From contig CAUEEP010000742.1 in assembly GCA_958450365.1 (NCBI GenBank), positions 4,298,501 through 4,362,500 of the forward strand: 64,000 nucleotides of DNA, written 5' to 3'. The stretch is from Mesorhabditis belari (lineage: Eukaryota > Nematoda > Chromadorea > Rhabditida > Rhabditidae). Under the pieces are notes generated by a model. It was not told where the DNA came from, made no database searches, and worked only from the letters and a program-made list of their open reading frames with translations. The translations under genes were made by a program, and so were the position numbers. Below, piece by piece: positions 11,838 to 21,037 of this stretch (positions are counted from its first letter, which is position 1; each line of letters opens with the position of its first letter).

Positions 11838-12223
11838 ATACCGTATTTTCTCTAATAGTAGTGAGCCGATTTGATCACTATTTTACAGTTTCCAAGCTTT
11901 TGCAGAAGCTCAACACTCAAATCCCTGACTAGATCTCATCGTCAGCTACATTTTCCGATCTCACATCGATAGATTCTGATAAGCGGTTCTCGAGATTTCG
12001 AGCAATTTAGGCGACGCTCAGGGTGCACCCCGGCGAGCCGCGTTTGATGACTATTTTACAGTTTCCAAGTTTTTCCAGAAGCCCAACACTCAAATCCCCC
12101 ACTAGATCTCATCGTCAGCTACATTTTCCGACCCCACATCGATAGGTTCTGATAAGCGGTTCTCGAGATTTCGAGAAATTTAAGCGAAGCTTACGGCGCA
12201 CTACTATTAGAGAAAATACGGTA
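11838..12223. mobile_element. MITE, family B, with internal duplication
   Basis: Ends TACCGTATTTTCTCTAATAG and the inverted complement ending CGGTA. Inside, a block of about 170 nt (start around 11865) is repeated in tandem from about 12047. The internal sequence includes TCAGCTACATTTTCCGA, shared with 7323-7559. Confidence 0.7.
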
Positions 12224-12271
12224 ATTTAACCTAGTTTTAACTTAATTTAGCTATCAATTTAAAGAAAATTA

Positions 12272-15200
12272 ATGGAACTGATTGATTTGTTTGGTCTTCT
12301 CGTCGATTCACTCATCCCTTTGGCTTGTTTGATGGACGTTTTCCTCTTGACCACATTCGTTCACGATAAATCACTGTGCCCGGTGTTCGCTTGGTGCTTG
12401 AAAAATCTTTGTAAGTTAGCTTAAAGCTAAACGAGTTCGTCAATAGAACTGATCGAGTTCGCTTAAAGCAGCGTTAATCTAAAGTAAAAGAGAGGTTAAA
12501 GCTTTCGGGTGGACTTGAACGAGCTTTCGGTTAGCCGAACGTGGAAGCCATTGCCACGGTAGCTGAAATAAGTTGAGAATAGATAAGGCACAATACAAAG
12601 CTATTAAAACAATCATCATTTGTGACTCATAAGTACGCAAGAAATGTAAGAAATGCAGTTAGCATTCGGCCAATTATCTTTTTCAGTCATTACCCATCTC
12701 GCCATTTATTTCATCGAGATTTTCATCCGGGATTTTGCCGCAAATGGTGTCTTTATCGACTTTTTCATGGAAAATCAGAAAATTGTTGGAAAAGTGAGAT
12801 TATAATAAAGTTCTATATTTGAATTTCTTTAGTTCTTTAGTTCTTTAGATTTTCTTTGCAGTAGCAGTTGTTTGGGGTGCTCAAGTGATCCATTGGAATA
12901 TGCTTATGGGAATATCGAGGCTCTGGTGTGTGCTGGCAGTGATCTCGTTCAAAAAGGTAAGAAAAGATCTTTCAACAAATTCATTTCTTCTTCAGTATCT
13001 GACTTCTCGAATGAGATTGGTGATCTCGTGCGTTGTTTGGGGTTTTAATGGGATCTTGTGCTTGCATATCTTCATCTTCGTTGATTGTAGATATTGGCCA
13101 ATGGTGAGTGGATTTTGAAAGGCTTGATGGCAAGTGAATCAAGCGATAAGCCAGGAAAATTTCTTCAGATCCAGTTTTGGATCAAAACCTGGAAACTGGT
13201 AGTTCTTTGCTTTAAACGGCTGATCTTTTTGCTGAATTGATCTGTGCTGTGCCCGGTGTTCGCTTGGTGCTTGAAAAGTCTTTGTAAGTTAGCTTAAAGC
13301 TAAACGAGTATCGATAGGATCGATAGAACTGATCGAGTTCGCTTATCTCGTGCGTTGTTTGGGGTTTTAATGGGATCTTGTGCTTGCATATCTTCATCTT
13401 CGTTGATTGTAGATATTGGCCAATGGTGAGTGGATTTTGAAAGGCTTCATGGCAAGTGAATCAAGCGATAAGCCAGGAAAACTTCTTCAGATCCAGTTTT
13501 GGATCAGAATCTGGAAGCTGGTAGTTCAAAACTGGTAGTTCTTTACTTTAAACTGCTGATCTTTTTGCTGAATTAATCTGCTGTAAAATTCCAGGTGAAA
13601 AGCAAGAGCTAAGCCTGGAATCTGGTCACTCTTAGTTCACTCTTAGTTCACTCTTAGTTCAGTCTTAGTTCTTTCCTAGTAGCTATCATTGTTTCCTTGA
13701 TAACTTTTATTGTAAATGTTCCAATTATCTTCGATTGTTTAGGGTGAAAACTCGATTTCTTTCGGGACGGTGACTCCAAACATAATCACAACACTTTACG
13801 CATCATACGGTCAAAATGTTCCCTTATTGATCACCATTTTCTCCTATACACTCTTGATTCTTGCTCTTATGAGAAAAAAGACGATTCCCAGTAAAGTTAC
13901 ACAAAGGATTCTTGTGGCTCAATTTATGATTAATATGCGTAAGTTTAGCAGGATATTAAATGAGTTTAGCTGCATATTAAATGAGTTTAGCTGGGTGTGC
14001 AGAAAAGTGGCTCTTTTCTGTGGCTCTTTTCTGAATATGAAATGACACTGGGTATTAAATGAGTTTAGCTGGGTATTAAATGAGTTTAGCTGGGTACTAA
14101 ATGAGTTTAGCTGGATATTAAATAAATTTAGCTGGATATTAAATCCTTGATATGCTATTAAATCCTATAAATGCTATAAAATTTCATTTATATCAAAGAA
14201 GTATAAAGGAAAGTATAGGAAGTATACTTTCTTGATGAGTACAGTACTGGACAATGAAATATGATATTTGAAAAACGATCGTCACTTTCGCGCCCCTGTT
14301 TTTTGGATAAAAAAATTTGGGGGTTTGTTAAAAAATTTTTGGGTTTTTGTTTTTTGATTTAAAAAGGGTTTTTGATTATAAAGGGGTTTTATAAAGTTTT
14401 GTAAAAAAAATAAAAAAAAAAAAAATAAAAAAAAAAAGGGAGAAGAAAGGAGAAAGGGGGGGAATCACTTTCGCGCGCCTATAACTCCCTTGTCTTTCGT
14501 ATTTCTAAACTATTAATACTACCATTTTCCGTAGCCCTTGAAAAGAGCTTTCAGAAAATGTATAATACTAATAGTTTATACTGTAAAGATAAGGGAGTTA
14601 CAGACGCGCGAAAGTGACGATCTTTTTTCAAATATCATATTTCATTGTCCAGTAGTGTAAGTAAAATGAATATACGCACACAAGCTAGAGAAATGCTCAA
14701 CAGGAAGTTTACCCAGGAAACCATTACGTACGGCTAATGTTTAAAAGTTTAAAAACAAAACACCTTACCTGATTAGGCGTTGTTGGATCTTAAAGGATTT
14801 TCACTCTTAAGTCTCAAGTCTTAAAGGATTTTCAGCTAAACTTCTCTCATGTTTTTTGACAATATATGGCCAAGTGCAAGCATTCCTTTTACCGACAATT
14901 CTACCGGAAATCGATTTGAAACTCTATTGGTTTTTAGCGTAAGTTAGACTCTTTTCTAAAGTCAATTGAGAATTTTAGGCAATTAGGTGGAGTTGGTTAC
15001 GGGATAAATGCGACGATCGTTGTGTTCATTTGCTTTCCACAGGTATCACAAAAGCTCTACCTTTACAACTTATCTGTTCTTTTCGTTTCCCCTTTTCTTT
15101 CCTTCTTTCTTTCTGTCTTTTCCTTCTTTCTCTTGGCAGCATGGGTTACCGGATAGCTGAGTGATTAGAGCAATTGACCGGAAAGCTTAGTGGTTCAATT

Positions 15201-15371
15201 TTCTCTACAGAAATCTAGTTTTTCTTACTAATTCTTGAACTTTTTATTATAAGTTCTTTTCAGGCACGACAACGTCTGCGGAAAATCGTATATCGAAAAG
15301 AGAAATCATCATCCCGAGCCGATCAGTCATTACACACTCTACAAACGAAAGAAATCGTCACTCTTTACTGA
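12272..15371 (+). CDS. Seven-TM chemoreceptor-like GPCR, copy 1
   Basis: Eight exons: 12272-12410, 12687-12793, 12849-12956, 12996-13103, 13743-13938, 14836-14938, 14979-15042, 15264-15371; phases agree throughout. The product is hydrophobic with about seven membrane segments. Recognisable parts are MELIDLFGLLVDSLIP at the start, HWNMLMGISRLWCV in exon 3 (where the R of a DRY-like motif would lie), HIFIFVDCR, and GINATIVVFICFP before a basic C-terminal tail. The gene at 23495-25820 has the same exon layout and similar protein sequence, which supports both models. I read it as a nematode serpentine chemosensory receptor; the exact family (srx, srt or other) is not assigned. Introns 4 and 5 are enlarged by a chimaeric exon copy and a MITE. 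Confidence 0.8.
13205..13510 (+). pseudogene. Chimaeric pseudo-exon inside chemoreceptor copy 1
   Basis: Within intron 4, a segment joins a copy of the exon 1 3' end plus its donor (matching 12374-12450) to a copy of the exon 4 3' half plus following intron (matching 13018-13190). The junction is near 13345, at CGCTTATCTCGTGCG. The true exon 5 lies downstream at 13743. The copy retains a GTGAGT donor but has no in-phase partner, so it should be spliced out. Confidence 0.65.
13940..14160. repeat. GAGTTTAGCTGGGTATTAAAT repeats
   Basis: About seven imperfect 21-nt units around GTTTAGCTGGGTATTAAAT in intron 5 of chemoreceptor copy 1. Confidence 0.6.
14242..14657. mobile_element. MITE, family C (Tc1/mariner-like ends)
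   Basis: Starts CAGTACTGGACAATGAAATA and ends with the complement, with TA on both outer sides. The arms continue inward through CGATCGTCACTTTCGCGC. Family copies are at 17561-17792 and 23735-23967. The CAGT start and TA flanks are typical of Tc1/mariner superfamily elements. This copy has an A/T-rich filler in the left arm. Confidence 0.75.
15150..15216 (+). pseudogene. tRNA-like fragment
   Basis: GATAGCTGAGTGATTAGAGC is a fair A-box/D-arm, followed by GTGGTTCAATTTTC in the B-box position. No acceptor pairing. It lies in the last intron of chemoreceptor copy 1. Confidence 0.3.
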
Positions 15372-16212
15372 AAAAAAAACGTTTATATTCAAGTATATTC
15401 AAGTTCTTCGAATAAATAACTTTCACAATTTTCTTCTCAAAATTTCTTTTACTACAAACAAACTTCAGAAAGTTCAAAGTTAGTGTTGAATAGGAAATGG
15501 ATTACTGTAACGACGACTTTAGACGTTAACTTTAAAAATAAACCTCAAAAAATTTACTTTTTAAAGATGTTATCAGGAAAATAACTCGATGCTAACTCGT
15601 ATTTTCTCGAATAGTAGTGCTTTGTCTCATGACCAACAAACATTGCTCAACATTGGTAACTCAAAAGTTGCAAAAATTGTCTGACAATTGACTCACAACA
15701 AGCTTTTGTTCAATAGAAATCAAGTTTTAAAGCATTTACTCTCTTTAACAAATCTAATTTCATTTTCTTGTCCAATCCTATTGATTTCTAAGCAAGAAGC
15801 TGTGAAAAAAGTCTTTGAGATTTCAAAATGCCACGAGAAATCCATTGAGAATAGGTTAAGCAATCTTTTTTTTGTGTCTTGCATACCGTATTTTCTCTAA
15901 TAGTAGTGCACCAAGAGCGTCGCCCTTTCGAACCCGGCTTTGTTGCCGTTTACTCGTACCTTCTGAACAAGTCAGGCCAGGAAAAGCAGGGCCAGAAGCC
16001 AGAACTTAGAGCCAGGCTTGGCCCAGCTAGGGCAAATGACCTGTCCAGAAAGTCTTTACGCTCCTTTTCGTTACTAGAGAAATCAAGTACAAATGTTAGG
16101 CTGTCGAGAAAGTCTTATTTTGGATTTTCTCTGACCTAGAACAAGACAAAAAGGAATCCTTTGAAAGAAAAAAGAAAACTAAAGCTTTTTCAAAGACTTA
16201 AAGGGTCAAAGC
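15372..16212. repeat. Second copy of the 9.1-9.6 kb repeat and MITE family B half copy
   Basis: From about 15622 to 16090 the sequence repeats 9099-9560 nearly base for base, including a family-B end at 15884. The 3' side ends near 16140. No gene is seen here. Confidence 0.65.
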
Positions 16213-17015
16213 TTTAAATTTCTTCAAAGAACTTTACCAAAAGCTCTTTCCCTTTTTTTGTCCAGCTCTTCGCCACTTCCTGTTTCCAGGAAGTGCCCAG
16301 AGTGCACCACGAGGAGGTGGCTGGACTTCGCACTCCGCCACCCTGTAGTCCGAAGACTCTTGGGATCCGAGGTCCACGTCTGGTCCTTGGCGATGGCACC
16401 GACTCCCGCAGCAAGAATGCTCAGCTTGCTAAGGTGCGCGCAACGTAATTAGGAGAATGCTCCGAAGTTACACTTTGTTGATACTAAAAGGGATTGATCT
16501 GATCCCCAGTCGGTTTAAGAACCTCGCGGTTCCTCCAATGGGGTGTCCAAACTTCCGCCATCTAGACGACTGTCGAGTAGCGGACAGCTGACGGAAGCCG
16601 GAGCCCAGAGGGAGCATAATTGTAATCCGGTTACGAGCAACAGACCATTCTGCCTCCCTCCATGGGTGGCAGTGCGGAATGGTAGCGATTCCACGAACTT
16701 CAGCTGTATCCCTCACGGGAGACTGTGGTTCTTTCCACAACATCCTTTCGGTCAACCTTTCGGTTTTTTGTTGCTCGGGGCTATTCGTACAATCGACCCG
16801 GGCCAGCCCATGGCTCCGGGCGCCGCCTTCCACGAACGGGTTAGGCACCGATCAAGCGAGAAGCAAGCTTCTTCAAACTCTCTCGTGAAAAATCGTTTAT
16901 ACTCTTTCAACCCGATGGGACCGATGTGAGAGTGGACACAAAGGCACGGCAACAGCGAAGGGACTCGCTATAAGTAAAAGCCCTCTGTCAGAAAGTGCGC
17001 GATTATGCTGGTGCA
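16213..17015. other. GC-rich non-coding block of unknown identity
   Basis: The block is strikingly GC-rich against its AT-rich surroundings, and its first part (16213-16495) recurs inverted at 18650-18937. Open frames exist on both strands (16468-16848 minus, 16543-16929 plus), but they overlap each other and lack splice signals. This is what is expected of structured RNA or ribosomal spacer DNA rather than protein. Near 16990, CTGTCAGAAAGTGCGCGATT faintly resembles the start of small-subunit rRNA, too weakly to call. Candidates are an rDNA spacer fragment or sequence of foreign origin. Confidence 0.4.
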
Positions 17016-17117
17016 CAAAGAACTAAAGCTCCTTTAAAGCTCGTTCAAAGGAACTTCAAACTATAAAGGAACTATAGAGGAACTATAAAGGAGCTTTAAA
17101 GGAACTTTCAAGGAGCT

Positions 17118-17197
17118 TTAAAGGAACTATTCAGTCAACTAGGTGGATCATTTTATGGAATCAATGCAACACTTAATGTATTTGCTTGTTTTCCAGA
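17118..17197 (+). pseudogene. Chemoreceptor exon 7 fragment
   Basis: After the acceptor TTCAG, this encodes QLGGSFYGINATLNVFACFP, matching exon 7 of the two intact receptors (GINATIVVF.CFP). No neighbouring exons follow in order. It is one of several scattered remnants of a third and possibly fourth paralogue. Confidence 0.6.
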
Positions 17198-17560
17198 TGT
17201 CGGTCAAGATTCAATACTCAATATCCAATATTCAATGTATTTAAGAATCTGGAAATCTTGAATTTTAATAAATTATACTGTAAATGCTGTCTTTCTTATT
17301 GTTTCAACAACAATTCTTTCAATATTTCTGAGACACCAGGCGAAATTTGGGCACAGATTCTTCTATTGTAATCATTTTTCTTTGTTATTGATTGTCTAGT
17401 TCAATAATCCAAGTTTGTGCGGTGCAATTAACCTATTCGACTCTTCGACTTTGAGGCGATTTTGAGGAATTAACTGCAATAAACTTATTCGACTCTTGAT
17501 CCACACTACAAATCAAGCCTTAGTTAACGGGTCTTTTTTGTGGGAAACTTTGCCGAGATA

Positions 17561-17792
17561 CACTACTGGACAATGAAATATGATATTTGAAAAAAAGATC
17601 GTCACTTTCGCGCGTCTGTAACTCCCTTGTCTTTGCCGTATTTCTAAATATTAATATTACCATTGTGTAGCCCTTGTAAAGAGCTTTCGGAAAATGTATA
17701 ACACTAATAGTTTAAACTCAAAGACAAGGGAGTTACAGGGGCGCGAAAGTGACGATCGTTTTTCAAATATCATATTTCATTGTCCAGTACTG
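17561..17792. mobile_element. MITE, family C
   Basis: Complete palindromic copy flanked by TA, with arms running from CACTACTGGACAATGAAATA to the complement ending CAGTACTG. About 230 nt. Confidence 0.75.
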
Positions 17793-18004
17793 TATGTCTT
17801 AGCTCATCGAAGAATTGAGATTTTCAAAGATCTTGGTGATTTGCTATTGTTGAAATGAAGTTTGTGCTTGAATTGAGTTCAATTTGACTATTTTCTCACC
17901 AAATCTTTCACTGAAAATTGTGCGTACCTTTCATGTGGCTCGTAGGGAAAAACGGCGTCTGGCACATTGCTCCGAACAGGGGTGACCGGAAAGCCCTCGC
18001 CACC

Positions 18005-18104
18005 GGTTTAATTACCCAAGTTTGGTGCGTCGGAAAGCGCGCGTTTACGTACGGGCAAAAAAGAACGAAAATCTTTCTGATCTCTGAAAAGGCCTTCGGA
18101 CCTT
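18005..18104 (+). ncRNA. SL1-like sequence, possible divergent SL RNA gene or pseudogene
   Basis: Positions 18005-18024 read GGTTTAATTACCCAAGTTTG, identical to the first 20 of the 22 nt of nematode SL1. Instead of AG-GTAAAC the sequence continues GTGCGT, which could itself be a splice donor. The following ~80 nt do not match SL1 RNA as I remember it. They contain AAAATCTTTCTG (a weak Sm-site candidate) and a short UUCG-capped hairpin, AAGGCCTTCGGACCTT (18090-18105). The stretch lies in a local GC-rich patch (17917-18170). It may be a rearranged SL RNA gene, a pseudogene, or a copy of the leader in other DNA. Confidence 0.4.
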
Positions 18105-18177
18105 AACCTTTGCCAGATCGCCGCGTTTACGTGAACGCACAAAGAACGAAAATCTTTTGAAAGCTAACTTTACAATA

Positions 18178-18515
18178 AATCCTTTCATTTATCACCCATT
18201 TTGCCGTATTTTGCTGAAATTTTTATTTGAAATTTGAGAATTTGTCTGTTGAGAATAGCAAATGGCTTATTCCATGATTTCAGATTTTTAAAGCAGAGAA
18301 TCTTGTTGGAAAGGTAAGCTTTCAAGTTATGATTATTTATTCGAGCTTTTGCTGGCATTTTGGATCAGTAAGAGATGATCAGTAAGAGAAGACAGATGCC
18401 GAGAACTGAGAAGACCATTGATTGACCTTCCATTATGATTAGATTTGGACAGAGAACTTTTTAGTGTGCTCAGGTGACTCATTGGAATATGTTAATGGCT
18501 GTATTGTGAAGTCTT
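18178..18515 (+). pseudogene. Chemoreceptor exon 2 and exon 3 remnants, with an antisense four-TM gene fragment
   Basis: 18180-18310 resembles exon 2 of the receptors (FITHFAVF near the start, ENLVGK before a GTAAGC donor), with stops between. 18463-18505 resembles exon 3 (CAQVTHWNMLMAV). Between them, 18370-18455 is a minus-strand copy of the start of the last exon of the four-TM gene (matching 21343-21427). The order and orientation are scrambled, so this is debris rather than a gene. Confidence 0.55.
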
Positions 18516-18649
18516 TTGAATCCTTGTCTTTTGGAAGGATAACTAAACAAATTGGAAATGATTTGGCTTCCCTTTTTCAGACAGACTAATGTTATAATGC
18601 TATAATGTTCTAACGCGTTTGTTAAAGCACGAAGTACAGGCGAAGTATC

Positions 18650-18937
18650 AACCTTTTAGTATCAACAAAGTGTAACTTCGGAGCATTCTCCTAATTACGT
18701 TGCGCGCACCTTAGCAAGCTGAGCATTCTTGCTGCGGGAGTCGGTGCCATCGCCAAGGACCAGACGTGGACCTCGGATCCCAAGAGTCTTCGGACTACAG
18801 GGTGGCGGAGTGCGAAGTCCAGCCACCTCCTCGTGGTGCACTCTGGGGCACTTCCTGGAGACAGGAAGTGGCGAAGAGCTGGACAAAAAAAGGGAAAGAA
18901 CTTTTGGAAGTTTAAGAAAAAAATTTAAAGCTTCGAC
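18650..18937 (-). repeat. Inverted copy of the GC-rich block 16213-16495
   Basis: From CTTTTAGTATCAACAAAGTG onward, the + strand here is the reverse complement of 16213-16495, with a few differences near the AGGAAGTGGCGAAGAGC end. The two copies face each other about 2.2 kb apart. Confidence 0.75.
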
Positions 18938-18965
18938 CCTTTAAGAATTGTTAGGAAAGCGACAT

Positions 18966-19075
18966 TACGTGAAAACCAATGGAGCTTCAAATCCATTCTT
19001 GGCAATACATTGAGCAATAAGATCCCATGTACTTGACTGTAAACTGTCGTGCAAGAAAAGAAAGTTTTCCCTGAA
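18966..19075 (-). pseudogene. Chemoreceptor exon 6 fragment, minus strand
   Basis: On the reverse strand, after TTCAG, the frame includes YSQVHGILLLNVLP and MDLKLHWFS before a GTAATG donor. It aligns with exon 6 of the intact receptors (DLKLYWFLA and NLKLFWLLA). No other exon in the same orientation lies at the expected place. Confidence 0.55.
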
Positions 19076-19079
19076 GATT

Positions 19080-20690
19080 GGAGAATTGAGAAGTTTTGCT
19101 TTAACTTCACTAACATATATTGATGAGCAATTCTGCTGAGGATGATCTGCTTGGGAATCGTTTTCCTGGCCAATAGTGCTTTAGAATGTGTAGGCAATCA
19201 TTGTGATCAGAAGGGAAAACTTTTGACCAAATAAGACGTACAGCGAAGTGATTACATTTGGAGTCACCGTGCCAAAGGAGATCGAGTTTTTTGTTGCGCT
19301 TTCCTAGCTTCCTAGCTATCAATAATCGAACTACTAGTAAAAGCCAGGGTATGATTCTGTTTTTGATCATTTCAATCTCAAGTTTTCTATATTTTTCTGA
19401 CTTTTTATCGTAGCTGGCTCTTTAAAGAAAGCCGTTTCTTTTCATATCTTTATCGTTTAGTTTTACAAGAAAGAATTTCAATTTATGCCGATCAACAATC
19501 TCTTGGCATTACAATTGCCCAGCTACGAAAATCGACAAAATATTGCAGATGGACAGCACAATATTTTGTGTCCATTTATGTATGTGGCGAATAGCCACTA
19601 AAAGTTAACTCTGACAGCCTAAAAATTGGAAAAATATTGAGGAAATCGGTGCGCCTTCATTTTATTTCGCGCCCCAAATCATTTATTGTTTTGTAGCTTG
19701 TTAGCTGAGTATCTTGTGTTAAAGCCTATATAAGGCAACTGTTGTTCATTTGTTTTTGTTATCTTTCATTTTGTTTTTTCTGCTTTCCTCAGATTTTGTG
19801 TAAAAGTGTGTCCTAATTAGGACGAAATTGCTTCTGTTTTTATCGTCACTTTAATTCAATTGTCGATATTGTGTGAAAGTTGCTCAAGTGAGAGCCCAAA
19901 GATTCCGAATCAATCGGCTATTGAATAAAGTGCTTTTTTTAGTTCAAGAGAGATCAGATATCTCAAAACAAGAAATAACGTGTCTTGAGTGAAGAGTACC
20001 AAGCACGCAAAGAATATTTCTTTACAATGTACAATTGATGAATCGATTTTCATCTTACGTGCGTTGAAGTTCTAAAACGAATGATTGACCAGTGCTTTCT
20101 CCTGTACTTTGTGCTTTAACAAACGCGCTAGAACATTATAGCTATAGCTAGCTATTAGTCTGTCTGAAAAGCGAAGCCAAATCGAAGCGGATGGAAATCT
20201 TGAATTTTAATATATTATACTGTAAATGCTGGTTCTTTAGGCTTAAGGCCGACTCCGCAGAATGCTTTACAGTGAGCGTTGTGGAAATGTCAAAAATTTA
20301 TTTAATCAAGGCTTATGAAAAGAAAATAGTGGATTTGAAGAAGCTAGTTTGGAGAAACAGAAAGACTTACAAAAGGTAAGGCTGTTCTTTAGGCTTTAGC
20401 AAACGCAAACTTTCTGGAAGACTCAAAGTCGAGTGTCAGAGAGGAAATCGTTCTGGAAGACTCAAAGTCTAGTGTCAGAGAGGAAATCTTTGCCAAAACA
20501 CAAAACACAAGCAAGGAAAGCCCGTAAACTTTTGCACTAAAATAAATAAAGCTCAGAGAAGCGAGAGTTTACGCTACTTTTCACAATTCAACCAAAAACA
20601 AAATCTATTTAAGAATCTGGAAATCTTGAATTTGAGTATATTATACTGTAAATGCTGGTTCTTTAGGCTTAAGGCCGACTCGGAAAAACG
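19080..20690. other. Spacer with duplicated fragments, no gene assigned
   Basis: Mostly AT-rich. 20190-20560 and 20610-20990 are near-duplicates of each other (shared GTAAATGCTGGTTCTTTAGG, ATAGTGGATTTGAAGAAGC). Part of this, GGAAATCTTGAATTTTAAT, also recurs at 17252. Short open frames in this stretch lack splice support. Confidence 0.45.
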
Positions 20691-20694
20691 CGCA

Positions 20695-20750
20695 AATACA
20701 GCAAGTGTTGCATTGATTCCATAAAATGATCCACCTAGTTGACTGAAAAT
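20695..20750 (-). pseudogene. Chemoreceptor exon 7 fragment, minus strand
   Basis: The reverse strand reads QLGGSFYGINATL after a TTTCAG acceptor, nearly identical to the plus-strand fragment at 17118. It is embedded inside the tandem duplication of 20.2-21.0 kb. Confidence 0.55.
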
Positions 20751-21037
20751 CTTTCAAATGCTTTACAGTGAGCTTTCTGGAAACGTCAAAAATTTATTTA
20801 ATCAAGGCTTATGAAAAGAAAATAGTGGATTTGAAGAAGCTAGTTTGGAGAAACAGAAAGACTTACAAAAGATAAGGCTGTTCTTTAGGCTTTAGCAGAC
20901 GCAAACTTTCTGGAAGACTCAAAGTCGAGTGTCAGAGAGAAAATCTTTGCCAAAACACAAAATACAAGCGAGGAAAGCCCGTAAACTTTTGCACTAAAAT
21001 AAACAAAGCTCAGAGAAGTGAAAGTTTACGCTACTTT

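Larger units (their letters stand above)
8966..12271. other. Gene-free spacer rich in repeats
   Basis: No exon was found. It contains a roughly 480-nt segment at about 9099-9560 that recurs at 15622-16090, with a second partial copy at 9567-9670. A half copy of MITE family B starts at 9354. A 17-nt array lies at 9985-10165, a foldback element at 10871-11272 and a long family-B MITE at 11838-12223. The rest is AT-rich with poly-T/A runs. Confidence 0.55.

Noticed and set aside
16468..16929. Proteins on either strand of the GC-rich block
   Set aside because: Overlapping frames on both strands, no splice signals and no recognisable domain; part of the block is repeated inverted, as expected for non-coding DNA.
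16985..17015. Start of small-subunit rRNA
   Set aside because: Similarity is limited to a short GTCAG...GCGCGAT...ATGCT pattern, and no further rRNA sequence follows.
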